This document shows, one piece after another, positions 1 to 9,355 of a DNA stretch of 64,000 bases. The DNA is from a virus. Below the pieces are notes generated by a model. It made no database searches, was not told the DNA's origin, and saw nothing but the letters and a program-made list of their open reading frames with translations. A program made the translations under genes and the position numbers. The DNA lies in the IMG/VR virus record IMGVR_UViG_3300037493_005292, positions 1 to 64,000 of that record. The stretch is one strand, 5' to 3'. The first letter of the stretch is position 1, and each line of letters starts with the position of its first letter.

Positions 1-2
1 AA

Positions 3-500
3 GAGTTGCTGGGTCTGAACAAACTTCTGGGTACGCTCAAGGACGCCAAGAACCTCAAGGTCGCTTGGATGGTGGCGCAGAACGTGAACCGGCTCGCGCC
101 GCATCTCAAAATCATCCAGGACATGCTCGCGCCCACCAACGCCATGAAGAAGCTCGAGGCCGAGCGACAGAAGATGGCTCTCAATTACGTGGTGAAGGAC
201 CCCTTGGGGAATCCTTTCCAGCGCGAAGACCCTCGCCAGCCCGGAGCCATGCTCTACGAGATCGAGGATTCCAAGGGGTACAGCGAAGCGTTCACGGCGC
301 TGGTCGCGGAGCATCCCCAGGCTAAGGAAGACAGTGACGCGATTCAGAAGAAAGAGACTGAGCTTCTTCAGGAGTCAGTCGAGGTAGATGTGTACACGCT
401 GAGTGTGGAGAACACTAAAATTAGTAGTGACCCGGACAACAGCGTGCTTGACGCCAGTGCTATGATTACTCTGCTGCGGTGTGGTATCTTGAAGGAATAG
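3..500 (+). CDS. Hypothetical protein, possibly cut at the 5' end
   Basis: The frame is open to the left edge, so the true start may lie outside the window. The first in-window start codon is the TTG at 6, with no visible ribosome binding site. About 164 residues are seen, rich in Ala, Lys and Glu. The C-terminal part (from about residue 45) has a helical, charged stretch followed by segments that look beta-rich. It lies 31 bp upstream of a run of virion-type genes on the same strand, so a tail or head accessory role is likely. I recognise no specific family; a DUF1617-like small phage protein is a remote possibility. Confidence 0.6.
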   Translation, partial: ELLGLNKLLGTLKDAKNLKVAWMVAQNVNRLAPHLKIIQDMLAPTNAMKKLEAERQKMALNYVVKDPLGNPFQREDPRQPGAMLYEIEDSKGYSEAFTALVAEHPQAKEDSDAIQKKETELLQESVEVDVYTLSVENTKISSDPDNSVLDASAMITLLRCGILKE

Positions 501-531
501 CTGCTCAAAATCACCGCGGAACGAGGAGACC

Positions 532-1950
532 ATGGGCAAGTTCGACATGTCCGGCGGTGAGTATCGCATTCTTCCCAACGACGAGTCCATTCCTAAGGAC
601 TTGTATACCGCGGATACCAGCATCATATCTGTGCCGTTCACCGTGATTGAGATTGACCTACTCGATGGAACTGAGTTCGCGGTAAAACAAGAGGGCACGC
701 ACTCGATAACTGCAGGGCTAGCCTACGCGGTGAGTTTTACAACTCTGGCGGATACGGGAACAATAACCATAGAGTTCTTTGAGGATACGGCCCGCACACA
801 TCTGGTATATACCCTTACCGCGGATTTGAGCGACACGACAACGTGGAGAGCTTCAGAGTCATGGGGATGTAACCTCGAGGTAGAGGGACATATCCCAGCT
901 ATAGTTTATACGAGTGGCGTTGCTGCGGGGTTTGCCCTTGCGGTTACGGTAGATGTTGTGATGATTTCTCCGGGAGACGCGCCTATTCCGTTACCTGCAC
1001 CGTACGGAGACGGTATCGTAGCAGATGGTTTTGGGAGACCGTCTGTGAATTTTGATACGGTTAGTGGTTTTGAATTCAGCGCTGGGTATCTCGCAATAAA
1101 GCCAAATACCAGTGTTGCGGTGTACCCGACGTTGAGCGCGGACGGTGTAGCGATTACGGGCGCAATTGATAACGCTACGGACGAGGATGTCTCAGCCAAG
1201 AAACGGTTCGACTCAGTAGGGCTCGTACCCAGTGTGGATGCCGGACCCCCGATTGCTGGTACGTACGCGACGTGTGCTGAGTACATGGATAAGAACTACG
1301 TTAAGTGGCGCTGTGTATTGGGGGGTACACCCGGAGATTGGGAGCTCGCGGATAATGTTTTTGAGGGGTCATTGGCGGATATTTGGACTGTTGGCGCAGT
1401 AGCTCCAGGCTTTACGGACCTTATCCAGATTCCTACCACGGGAAATTGTGGGGTCATCCATTCGTTACAGGTTTGGGCGCACACCATTTCAGAGGGTATA
1501 GACGCGTGTCTCCCCTTCCGTGTGCGTATCTTCCCAAATAGTAACGAGTTTGGGCGCGAGATGCTTTGGCAGGGTCAGGGGCTCTCACGACAGACGTACT
1601 CGAGCGTTACGTTGCCCGCAGGTCAGGGGTACATTGTTGTTAACGACAACAACATGATGGATGTTGACGAAGCAATTGTCGTTTACGAGAGCCAGAGTCG
1701 CTACGAGTTGGGACGTATTAGCGCGCGGCCTACTGGGCAGTTCACGTTGGACGAATCATTAGAGGATTCGAGTGACTGGACTGGAAATCTGGACATCGTG
1801 TCTGTGGCGGAGTGGTCAGGTCTCCCTTGGTACAACAACGCGTTTACCAATTGTGTCTACGTGCAGGTTAGAAACGACGCAATAGCAGCAGAAGACAGTC
1901 TTTACTTCTGTGTACGTGCTCAAGTCATGTCCTATGGGGTTAACCGATGA
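532..1950 (+). CDS. Probable virion/fibre-type structural protein
   Basis: 472 residues starting at the ATG at 532 after a GAGGAG ribosome binding site. Composition is rich in Gly, Thr, Val and Asp with few Lys, typical of beta-structured phage fibre and appendage proteins. No enzyme motif was seen. The C-terminal third reads like a beta-sandwich. The stop overlaps the next start (1947), so it is translationally coupled to two further large beta-rich proteins. Function is inferred from composition and position only; it could be a tail fibre, head decoration or appendage protein. Confidence 0.7.
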   Translation: MGKFDMSGGEYRILPNDESIPKDLYTADTSIISVPFTVIEIDLLDGTEFAVKQEGTHSITAGLAYAVSFTTLADTGTITIEFFEDTARTHLVYTLTADLSDTTTWRASESWGCNLEVEGHIPAIVYTSGVAAGFALAVTVDVVMISPGDAPIPLPAPYGDGIVADGFGRPSVNFDTVSGFEFSAGYLAIKPNTSVAVYPTLSADGVAITGAIDNATDEDVSAKKRFDSVGLVPSVDAGPPIAGTYATCAEYMDKNYVKWRCVLGGTPGDWELADNVFEGSLADIWTVGAVAPGFTDLIQIPTTGNCGVIHSLQVWAHTISEGIDACLPFRVRIFPNSNEFGREMLWQGQGLSRQTYSSVTLPAGQGYIVVNDNNMMDVDEAIVVYESQSRYELGRISARPTGQFTLDESLEDSSDWTGNLDIVSVAEWSGLPWYNNAFTNCVYVQVRNDAIAAEDSLYFCVRAQVMSYGVNR

Positions 1951-3338
1951 TTCCGGGTGTTGAGGGGACGGCGTTGGGCGCCCTTCTTAACGCCGCCAAG
2001 CCTTCGTTTCTTTGGGACGCAACTAAGGCCGGGACCGCGCTGGGTACGGGCATCGCAGGTGATGGTAACATGCTTGTTACTATCACCAATGAAGATGCGC
2101 AGACCATAACGGGGTGGAGTCACAACATATGGGACCCCAGCCTCAATCAGATTCGTACGATATCTTTGGATACGGACGCGGATAAGCTCCTTGGACCATG
2201 TGGAGAGTTTACCGAGGGGCTTCTTACCAACAGCATGGGTAGCGTGCTGGCGACGGCTAAACACGGATTTGCGGTAGTTACTCCTACAGTCTCAGGGGCG
2301 TTAATTGAGCATGCCACGGATTACCCAGACATTTTGTACAACGGGAGTACTTGGCACTGCAAGGTAACGCAGCTCGACACGACCTTGGACGCGGTCAACG
2401 CGGTAGTCATCGAGAAGTCTCAGGCGAGGAGCTCGTCGTTCATACGCTGTTTTCAACTTCTGATTCGGAATGACAACGGAGTAACATCACCTGACGGCAA
2501 CATCGAGTTAGGGTGGAACACGACGGCAGGAACGCGCACTACTTCTGTTCCAGTATTCAGGCAGTTGCCGACGTCCCCAGTTGACCGCGGGTGGTATTCG
2601 GCGACTATTGCTGTCCCTCTCGATGTGGTAACGGCAGGGTACATCTCTGTGAAGGCCGCAGCGGACTCAGGCATTTGGCACATTGCGTACCCTCAGTGGT
2701 ATAGTACGGGTGCCAGCATGGAGCGTGTCACGCGCCTCGCGGGTCCTGTGAACAGCACGGACCCCCGCGGACAGTGGCAGGTACACACGACCAATGCCGA
2801 GCTCCGTCTAGGTAGTGCCGGATGGCTTGCGGCGTCGTTTGTACTGCCGGACCCGAGTGTATCGAGCGGACACGTCGATTATACTGGTGCGGGGAATTAC
2901 AAGTTCCTCGGGATGTTGAACTTGGATTGCGGGCTGTACCGGATGCGGTTGTCGATGAGCGATACGTATGACCATCCCGTAGTCTCTCTGGGTACTACTG
3001 CCGGCGTCAATTTTGCGTACCTTGATTTCCCCACAGCTTGGGAGTCGTTCCATGCGTTTGGCATGGTTTGTATGTGGGAAATCAGTAACGGCAGCTTGTA
3101 CGCGATCCTCTATGTCAATGGTGTGAAGGTGGACTCAGCAGTAGACCCTATCGATTGGTTTCCTGCTACCTTGGCTCCAGGAACTCTGTACGTAGGCACC
3201 AGCGGCGCAGCTGGGACATCTGCTGAAGCGTGGATATCCCGGGTAGCTTATGGGCGCAACAGAATTGGGCGCACACAAGCGCGGATACTCTCCCGTCATT
3301 TGCAAAAGCTCGCACGCGGAACAGGTATTGAAGTATGA
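1947..3338 (+). CDS. Probable virion protein with LamG/concanavalin-like C-terminal domain
   Basis: 463 residues, start overlapping the previous stop by 4 bp (ATGA). The C-terminal half (about 290-450) has the rhythm of a LamG or concanavalin-type jelly roll: alternating strands, a segment containing YVNGVKVDS, then YVGTSG and an Arg-rich end. Such domains in phage fibres bind sugars or mediate trimer contacts. It is the middle member of a coupled three-gene block (532 to 7315). The domain call is by eye; binding specificity is unknown. Confidence 0.65.
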   Translation: MIPGVEGTALGALLNAAKPSFLWDATKAGTALGTGIAGDGNMLVTITNEDAQTITGWSHNIWDPSLNQIRTISLDTDADKLLGPCGEFTEGLLTNSMGSVLATAKHGFAVVTPTVSGALIEHATDYPDILYNGSTWHCKVTQLDTTLDAVNAVVIEKSQARSSSFIRCFQLLIRNDNGVTSPDGNIELGWNTTAGTRTTSVPVFRQLPTSPVDRGWYSATIAVPLDVVTAGYISVKAAADSGIWHIAYPQWYSTGASMERVTRLAGPVNSTDPRGQWQVHTTNAELRLGSAGWLAASFVLPDPSVSSGHVDYTGAGNYKFLGMLNLDCGLYRMRLSMSDTYDHPVVSLGTTAGVNFAYLDFPTAWESFHAFGMVCMWEISNGSLYAILYVNGVKVDSAVDPIDWFPATLAPGTLYVGTSGAAGTSAEAWISRVAYGRNRIGRTQARILSRHLQKLARGTGIEV

Positions 3339-6300
3339 GAAAGCTCACGTTTAACGAGATGCTGTTTTCTCGTCCGTCGGATGCCTGGTGCCCCGTAACC
3401 GGCAGGCATGTCGGACCAGACGTTCCGCGAGTCGTTGGTGACCGCATCTTAAAATCGGTAGGAGACGTCCCTATCTATTACCGCTTTCCGGAATCGCAGG
3501 GTTTCGTAAAGTACAGTAATGAAGTAGGGTGTTACGACCGCGTAGGGAGTACGCACGTATTAACAGATGAGCTCGACCTTCTCGAAGCTGCTATTCCAGG
3601 TGTTACACGTCAAGTGCTTGATCAGTCTTACGAGAAGAGACCCTTGGAGTTGTTTAGGTTTGGCAATCGGAGTAATGAAGCTTTTATCTTTACATGTCTG
3701 ATTCATGGTAACGAATCAGATGGTATTCGAGGGAGCTTTAAAGCGTACGAACTCATGTGTACGCATCCTGATTTCGCCGCGTTACGGGACCGTTATTGCA
3801 TCTGTATGTTGCCGTGTTGTAATCCTGACGGGACGTACGCCGGTACTCGTAACCTAGCGCTCTATGGCCCACATCCTTCAGGAGTACCAACCACCATCAA
3901 TCTCAATCGAGTTTGGCCGTGGTTCTGGACTGAGTTCGTGCCCACCGAGGGGGAGTCGAAAGGGGACGCGCCTATTACGTGCAGCCCAGAGTCGCAGGCT
4001 ATGGATAACTGGCTGCAATCAGGTGGCGGAGACGCCCCGATGAAGATCGCCTTCGCCATGGACCAGCACCAGACTGCCGGTGACGGTGCGCGGTATCAAT
4101 CTCGCGACCTGTGTTGGCGCGACTTGGATGAAGGCGACTGGGAAAAGATCTGGGCGGACTGGAACATCTATCGACTTGCAACAGCTATCCAGGCACGGCG
4201 TGTTATCGATGACGCTGCTCCCGAGCTCTGGATAAACTATTTCAGGTCTCGCTGGAGGCCGCACTGGCATTCATATCTGGCAACGCGCTCTGCAGCGGAT
4301 AATGGCGGTGTTGCGTGTGTTAGCATGGTGTTCGAATCCAACAAAGTTCCGGGGCAGGTGGTCTCCACTAACCTCGAGACATACAAGTCTGCGTCAGATT
4401 ACAATCTCGATTACCTGCTCTCCTGTGCTTTAATCATGCAGGGAGGACGCATTGTAACAAAACCTGCTGTTCTCGTAGAGCATGAGGTCGGTGAAAATCA
4501 GGTACAGAATACGGAATTCGCTGATTGGCGCAATAACACAGATCCTCTTCTTGCTAATGAATATCGCCCTTCGTACTGGAACGTAGCTCGCGGGACTTTT
4601 GACCACACAGCGTCTGAGACTGAGACGCGCCATATGGAGTATCCAGGTAGGCACCTGCGTATCAATCCTGACGTGCTCAGTGAGATGGCCCTTGGGCATG
4701 CCGGACCAACGTGGAATCATGACTGCGTATTAGGCTACGGTGAGACAGGCGTAGCCTATCTCGTTGCCTCCTACGACACGGGAGGAATAGGTTTTTGGCA
4801 GTGGGGTGCGCACGGCGATCCTGCTTTAATGTTCTCGTATATGGACGAGGTGACGCATCAGTGGAGGTTAGGTAAATGTGGGATGCTGAGTGTCTCAACC
4901 GTGCAACTCGGCAATGCTAGCACCGCTGAAGCCGCATCTTTTATTGAGTGGGTTGGGGTAGTAGGCGTAGGGGTTCCCACGACCCACGCGACGCATTCTG
5001 GCGCTTTAGAAAACGCGGCTACCGCGTACGACGGCGGGGATAACCTCTATATCATCGGCGGCAACATCAGCGGCAGCACTGGTAGTCGGCTAGTACTGAA
5101 GGCAAGCTCGAGCGCTTGGACGTTGACTGAGGTTGGTACGAACCTACTTCCGTCAGGCGATTGGGGTCAGGCAGCGACGTACTGTAGCGGCGGAGATTTA
5201 GACGGTAAGATCGTCGTTATTGGTGGGCAGTCGATGACGGGTACGTTGACAGTACGCGTTATAGATCCTGCGGGAACTCCATCCTGCACAACGTATGACA
5301 TCACACCATCTGACGGGACACCGTCTGTTATCACTGAAGCTGCTATTTGGTACGACGGAACGGATACAATCTGGGTCTACGGTGGTATTAACCAGCTGAC
5401 GGGAGACCAATACGGTAACGTATGGACCATTCGTTGGACTGGCTCCACCTGGCGTACGTCAATGGAGACCTTGATAGCCGGTACTGATACGGATGGAGAT
5501 CCAGAGGACTACGGCGGCGAAGAAATCTGGAACTTACGTATGGCGCGTTGGCGCCCGTGTTACATTGTCGACGCTGATACTGGTGGTACGTATGTAGCGC
5601 TGTTCGGTGGGCGTCTACAGTTGGACGACGGTAGCTTCGATAACAACACTGCTTCATATAAGGGGTTTTATGCCCATTACCTCGATGATGGTATACTAGG
5701 ACGTCCCGCGGACTATAACTTTGCGTACTCCAGGTATAACCTACATTTCGACGTACTCGGGTACACCAAGGCGGTTACGTCCTGGAGCATGCGGGCGCCG
5801 GACGACACAGTAGGGGACACGACTGCAGCCTATGTGCGTATCAATAACGCTCCGGGGGCTACGACAGTCAGATTGACTGCGCGGCGTTTACGCACGCACT
5901 ACAGACATCCTCCACGATGGTGGATTCGCGAGCACGATGCTGTAGATTTTTCCATGATGTCGCCTGACGTTCCGGAAGATGAATGGCGCGCGTATATCAG
6001 GTGTTACCGTCAAGGTCAGGTCGCTCTATTGGATGCGCCGATGGTGCAGTTTGATACGTTGTGGCCCTCGAGCTGGAGTCCTTATCTGGTAACACGCGCT
6101 GTTGAAAATGCGGCGTGGTTAGATTGCGTGGATCCGCGGTTCTTCCGCATCTCGTTTGACTGGTTGCCGGCCGCACCATTTACCGCGCTATCCAACGACA
6201 CGAGGCTGTTTACGATTGGAAGTAACACAGTTACTGTAGAGGTGTGGGCAGTTAACCCTCTTCCGTATGGTCGCGAGTACTATCGCAACATGACCGCAGG

Positions 6301-7315
6301 ATCCGCTAATCCGTGTCTTGAGCTCAGAGTTGTAGTGGGTGAGTCCACTCCCTTAGTTGCTTGCACTATTCCTTTGTTTTGGGGTGTGGCGCTGCATGAT
6401 ATAGCCTTTAGCCGCTTTGATAGTCCAGTTACTATTGAAGTGTGGAAGCACCAACTCTACGGCGTTGGGATGGCGGTGCGTAACGGTTGGGCAGAAGGAT
6501 GGGATTGTACCCGCGGGCCTCTTGCCTATACGATGGCGGACACGATTGGGGATATCAACATCCTAGCGGGGGGTTGGTGGGGAGAGCCCGAGTACCTTCC
6601 CATGAACCGGGAGTGGCGTAATAAGTACGTCGAGACAAGTAACAGGACGGGCGCTCTGTTACTTGGTGAGACAGACCCCTGTTATGGCCAGACGTCTTAC
6701 CGCCACGCCTTTAGGTACACGGAAACGTTCAATAGAGCAGACAACGCAAATCTTGGCGACAACTGGAACATCATCGTGGATTCGGGAGATGGTTGGAACA
6801 TCTCGTCGAATAAAGCGCGCTGCTCTGATTTTGGTTATGAGATGTGGACTGCGTATCCGTACGTCCGTAGTTGCCAGATTCAGGCAAACGTGTCTGCTCC
6901 CGCGGATTGTTCAGTAGGCTTCTTCGCGCGTATGCACTGGGGGATGGGTCTACGGGGTTTGGTAAACGGCTACGGGGGTTACCTGTCATGCACCGGCGCG
7001 AGCACTGCTGATCTCGTGTTTTCGTATTTCAACGTGGTCGCAGGCGTGCAGCAGGAAACGATCCTGGGGTCGCTGGAGATCGTGTACACCGCGGGCAGTA
7101 CGGTGTTGTTGGAGTTTGAGCTCAACTTCGACGAGTACCGTATTCGCGCCACGGATGGTGTGACACTCCTGGGAGAGTTCGAGGACCTGTACGATATGAG
7201 CATCATGGTGCCTGGAGCATTCGGTATCCTTGGGAGGACGACCAACAACTCGACGTATGTTTGGATGGACAATTTGTCGTCGATACAATTGGTGGAGGTA
7301 CAGAATCTCAAATGA
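3335..7315 (+). CDS. Virion-type protein with M14 zinc carboxypeptidase domain, kelch propeller and lectin-like C-terminus
   Basis: 1326 residues, coupled to the previous gene by an ATGA overlap. Residues about 90-370 carry the full metallocarboxypeptidase (M14) signature: HGNE with zinc ligands H124 and E127, an NLNR substrate-binding motif with N191 and R192, the third ligand H245 in DQHQ, and a catalytic Glu E334 in VFESN. Spacing matches carboxypeptidase A. Residues about 550-780 hold four kelch-like blades (NLYIIGG, KIVVIGG, TIWVYGG, VALFGG). The last 200 residues, beginning near FNRADNANLG, look like a concanavalin-type beta-sandwich. M14 enzymes of phages and bacteria often cut peptidoglycan stem peptides. 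I infer an appendage protein that binds the surface and trims wall peptide or surface protein. The virion location is inferred from its neighbours. Confidence 0.85.
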   Translation: MRKLTFNEMLFSRPSDAWCPVTGRHVGPDVPRVVGDRILKSVGDVPIYYRFPESQGFVKYSNEVGCYDRVGSTHVLTDELDLLEAAIPGVTRQVLDQSYEKRPLELFRFGNRSNEAFIFTCLIHGNESDGIRGSFKAYELMCTHPDFAALRDRYCICMLPCCNPDGTYAGTRNLALYGPHPSGVPTTINLNRVWPWFWTEFVPTEGESKGDAPITCSPESQAMDNWLQSGGGDAPMKIAFAMDQHQTAGDGARYQSRDLCWRDLDEGDWEKIWADWNIYRLATAIQARRVIDDAAPELWINYFRSRWRPHWHSYLATRSAADNGGVACVSMVFESNKVPGQVVSTNLETYKSASDYNLDYLLSCALIMQGGRIVTKPAVLVEHEVGENQVQNTEFADWRNNTDPLLANEYRPSYWNVARGTFDHTASETETRHMEYPGRHLRINPDVLSEMALGHAGPTWNHDCVLGYGETGVAYLVASYDTGGIGFWQWGAHGDPALMFSYMDEVTHQWRLGKCGMLSVSTVQLGNASTAEAASFIEWVGVVGVGVPTTHATHSGALENAATAYDGGDNLYIIGGNISGSTGSRLVLKASSSAWTLTEVGTNLLPSGDWGQAATYCSGGDLDGKIVVIGGQSMTGTLTVRVIDPAGTPSCTTYDITPSDGTPSVITEAAIWYDGTDTIWVYGGINQLTGDQYGNVWTIRWTGSTWRTSMETLIAGTDTDGDPEDYGGEEIWNLRMARWRPCYIVDADTGGTYVALFGGRLQLDDGSFDNNTASYKGFYAHYLDDGILGRPADYNFAYSRYNLHFDVLGYTKAVTSWSMRAPDDTVGDTTAAYVRINNAPGATTVRLTARRLRTHYRHPPRWWIREHDAVDFSMMSPDVPEDEWRAYIRCYRQGQVALLDAPMVQFDTLWPSSWSPYLVTRAVENAAWLDCVDPRFFRISFDWLPAAPFTALSNDTRLFTIGSNTVTVEVWAVNPLPYGREYYRNMTAGSANPCLELRVVVGESTPLVACTIPLFWGVALHDIAFSRFDSPVTIEVWKHQLYGVGMAVRNGWAEGWDCTRGPLAYTMADTIGDINILAGGWWGEPEYLPMNREWRNKYVETSNRTGALLLGETDPCYGQTSYRHAFRYTETFNRADNANLGDNWNIIVDSGDGWNISSNKARCSDFGYEMWTAYPYVRSCQIQANVSAPADCSVGFFARMHWGMGLRGLVNGYGGYLSCTGASTADLVFSYFNVVAGVQQETILGSLEIVYTAGSTVLLEFELNFDEYRIRATDGVTLLGEFEDLYDMSIMVPGAFGILGRTTNNSTYVWMDNLSSIQLVEVQNLK

Positions 7316-7860
7316 TGCGCGCTCTCTACCATTTTAAACGTGCAGAAGAGTTAGCTGCTGATGGTGAAGTACTACCAACGGCTGAGCAATCTGCTATGCG
7401 TAAGGGTCACGCGCTCGAGCGCAATATCTTGGGTAACCTAGGAGAGAGCGCGGTATTTGGTCACGCTCTTGGGCGTCTAGCCCCCATGCCTCCAGGCATT
7501 TCTGCAGCTAATGCGAGCAAAACACGGGGTATTACCGGCGCAGCCTTAGGGGCTTTGATGGCTACAGGTGGAACTGGGTATCACATTCTGCGAAAGCACT
7601 TGGATCCCGGGTACGGCAAAGACGTTCCAGGGGTAGAACATACCGATTACAGCCCCTTCGTTCCCGCGGCATTACAGTTCGGGATGCCCGCAGCGGCATT
7701 AGCGGCGACTACACCGTTGGCGGACAAGCTGGTAGGGAAGATGAACATCAAGAATCGGTGGTTACGGGGTGGCGCGCGGGTAAGTGGGATCCTCCCGGGC
7801 GCTGTCGCTGGAAAATTATTGGCAGACTACCTAGAGCGAAAATATCAAGAAGAATCCTGA
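7312..7860 (+). CDS. Hypothetical protein with hydrophobic segments
   Basis: The start is the ATG at 7312, which overlaps the stop of the carboxypeptidase gene (ATGA) and follows GGAGG at about 7294; a second ATG follows directly. About 182 residues. Two Gly/Ala-rich hydrophobic stretches (around residues 75-95 and 120-145) and another near the C-terminus suggest a membrane-associated or membrane-active protein. Composition resembles the gene at 8207, which also has Gly/Ala-rich membrane segments, but no HExxH motif is present here. It could be a virion ejection or lysis-associated protein; function unknown. Confidence 0.7.
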   Translation: MMRALYHFKRAEELAADGEVLPTAEQSAMRKGHALERNILGNLGESAVFGHALGRLAPMPPGISAANASKTRGITGAALGALMATGGTGYHILRKHLDPGYGKDVPGVEHTDYSPFVPAALQFGMPAAALAATTPLADKLVGKMNIKNRWLRGGARVSGILPGAVAGKLLADYLERKYQEES

Positions 7861-7915
7861 GTATTTTTGCTTGCGTCTTTTCCTAAAACGCCTATATGTA
7901 CGGTGTCACACCACT

Positions 7916-8008
7916 GACCGCCTTTGGTGGACGAGTTTTTGAGCTGCACGCACCAGCTTTGAATCCCCCCGACAATACCCAGAACGTACACATACACCAA
8001 AGGCGGTC
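7916..8008. repeat. Perfect 14-bp inverted repeat upstream of a leaderless promoter
   Basis: GACCGCCTTTGGTG at 7916-7929 is the exact reverse complement of 7995-8008. The 65-nt interval contains a smaller hairpin (AGCTG/CAGCT) near 7942-7958. The right arm ends 9 bp before the -10 hexamer at 8017, so it covers the -35/spacer zone of that promoter. It may be a two-site operator, or a stem in an RNA read from a possible promoter at 7871-7898 (TTGCGT, 16 bp, TATATG). The rest of the 7861-8028 gap holds no gene that I can see. Confidence 0.75.
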
Positions 8009-8013
8009 GTCTA

Positions 8014-8022
8014 TGCTAAAAT
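8014..8022 (+). promoter_or_regulatory. Extended -10 promoter giving a leaderless mRNA
   Basis: TGC followed by TAAAAT at 8017-8022. The hexamer ends exactly 6 nt before the ATG at 8029, so initiation at the usual distance would fall on the A of the start codon. No Shine-Dalgarno sequence is present. The same 6-nt geometry recurs at 9080-9085, 60356-60361 and, on the minus strand, 63161-63166. Confidence 0.6.
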
Positions 8023-8028
8023 TCGACC

Positions 8029-8214
8029 ATGCACAAGGTGACGGCGCAAGAGCTTTACGACGTTCTTCGTAAAATCCCGGAAGATGACCGCCGGCACATG
8101 GTGCTGAAGGTCAAAGACATCAACGACGAGCGCGCGGTTGTAACGGGCATCACGGGATGTCAGAACTGCGTGAGCTTGGAAGTGGATACAGCGTTTGAGG
8201 TGTGTGATGCGTAG
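8029..8214 (+). CDS. Small hypothetical protein (61 residues)
   Basis: ATG at 8029 directly after a -10-like element with no ribosome binding site, so probably translated from a leaderless mRNA. The protein is charged at the N-terminus with an ELYDVLRKIPEDDR helix, then a beta-rich half with two Cys (CQNC). It overlaps the next gene's start by 8 bp, which supports expression as a coupled pair. No family recognised; size and CxxC suggest a small regulatory or binding protein. Confidence 0.65.
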   Translation: MHKVTAQELYDVLRKIPEDDRRHMVLKVKDINDERAVVTGITGCQNCVSLEVDTAFEVCDA

Positions 8215-9004
8215 TAATACCCTTGAAGTTTTGCTCCAAAAGACTGCCGGGTGGTTCGGTGATGATGATGAGGTTACCGAGGAGGACGAGCGTAAGCTAC
8301 GTGCAAGCGAGCGCCGGCAGCTCAACGCTATGGCGGGAGGGAGGAACCCCCTTACCAGCACTAAAGAGAAGAACGAGGACTTTGTGCGGCAGCTGGTACG
8401 TGCTAGTCATGACGCGCCGCTCGAGCAGTACACGCTGTTGCCTGAGGGTGATATCGGGCCGCACATGTGGCAACCACATCCCACAGACTTTCTATCAAGA
8501 CTCCCGTTTATCCAAAATATGCATGACTCCGCCATCGGCGAGGCGCACGCAAAGAAGCACCGAGCTGCGCGTGATGCTCGTGAGAACATCTTGGCGATAA
8601 ATCCGGGGCGTAATCCCGGGGTTATTGCGCATGAGGTAGGCCACAGCACGCGTCCGGGTGTACTGGATAAGCTTACTTACCATGGCGGTGCGGTTACAGG
8701 TAACCCGCTCCTTCAGTTAGGTGGTATTGGGGCGATGTTGGCAGGGGCTGTTACGGGTAAACCCGGTCTTGTTGCTGCAGGTGCGGTGCCCGGTTTGATA
8801 TCCGGAGCGTTTACACTCGCAGAAGAAGCACGTGCTACTCGTCGAGGTAAGGAGCTCTTAAAACGCATTGGGTATACCCCGACAGAGAAAGAGACTAAGG
8901 GGTTAGATGCTGCTTATCGTACCTACCTCGTAGGTGAGGGCATGCAACTCGGACTTCCTGCGATGGCCCTGCTTGCTGCTCTCCAAATGAAGTACGTCCG
9001 TTAG
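8207..9004 (+). CDS. Membrane-associated HExxH zinc metallopeptidase-like protein
   Basis: 265 residues. The ATG at 8207 is chosen because GAGGTG lies just upstream and the start overlaps the stop of the 61-residue gene; an in-frame TTG at 8195 is less likely. AHEVGH (H142, E143, H146) is a classic HExxH zinc site, followed by a Gly/Ala-rich hydrophobic region (about 166-202) and an AEEARA segment (about 205-210) that could supply a third Glu ligand, as in several membrane metalloproteases. The N-terminus is charged and soluble. It may be a processing protease or a virion-associated peptidase; substrate unknown. Confidence 0.75.
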   Translation: MRSNTLEVLLQKTAGWFGDDDEVTEEDERKLRASERRQLNAMAGGRNPLTSTKEKNEDFVRQLVRASHDAPLEQYTLLPEGDIGPHMWQPHPTDFLSRLPFIQNMHDSAIGEAHAKKHRAARDARENILAINPGRNPGVIAHEVGHSTRPGVLDKLTYHGGAVTGNPLLQLGGIGAMLAGAVTGKPGLVAAGAVPGLISGAFTLAEEARATRRGKELLKRIGYTPTEKETKGLDAAYRTYLVGEGMQLGLPAMALLAALQMKYVR

Positions 9005-9057
9005 TCTCAAAAATCCCCCACATCCTGGGTATAAGCAACGCGACCAACAAAGGAGGT

Positions 9058-9085
9058 TTGCAGCAACCTTGTGTTATGGTATTAC
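9058..9085 (+). promoter_or_regulatory. Promoter giving a leaderless mRNA
   Basis: TTGCAG at 9058-9063, a 16-bp spacer, then TATTAC at 9080-9085 with a preceding TGG (extended -10). The hexamer ends 6 nt before the ATG at 9092. An AGGAGG at about 9050 is some 36 nt from the start codon and would lie upstream of the predicted transcript, so it cannot act as a ribosome binding site for it. Confidence 0.6.
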
Positions 9086-9091
9086 CGGCGC

Positions 9092-9355
9092 ATGAGCAAA
9101 AGAAAAATCATCAAGAAAACAGTCGTTCCGAAACTCGACCGCGTGCTGCTGCAGGAGCAAATGGAGCGTGCAGCACAATCATTCAATGAACTCAACGGCA
9201 TAAACCTCAAGCTCAAAGAGGCCAACAACGAGTTGGTAACTCAGTATGAGAAGATCGTGAATGCCATCAATGACCACGAAAATAGGCTCGGGGTCATTGA
9301 AAAACACATCCAACAGGAGCAGGAAAATGAGTGTCAGCGCGAAGGAAATTTTTGA
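9092..9355 (+). CDS. Small coiled-coil protein
   Basis: 87 residues from the ATG at 9092. After a basic N-terminus (MSKRKIIKK) the rest is a continuous heptad-like helix rich in Glu, Asn, Leu and Lys, strongly suggesting a coiled coil. It appears to start on a leaderless transcript and overlaps the next gene by 29 bp. The function is unknown; a scaffold, oligomeriser or adaptor role is possible. Confidence 0.7.
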   Translation: MSKRKIIKKTVVPKLDRVLLQEQMERAAQSFNELNGINLKLKEANNELVTQYEKIVNAINDHENRLGVIEKHIQQEQENECQREGNF

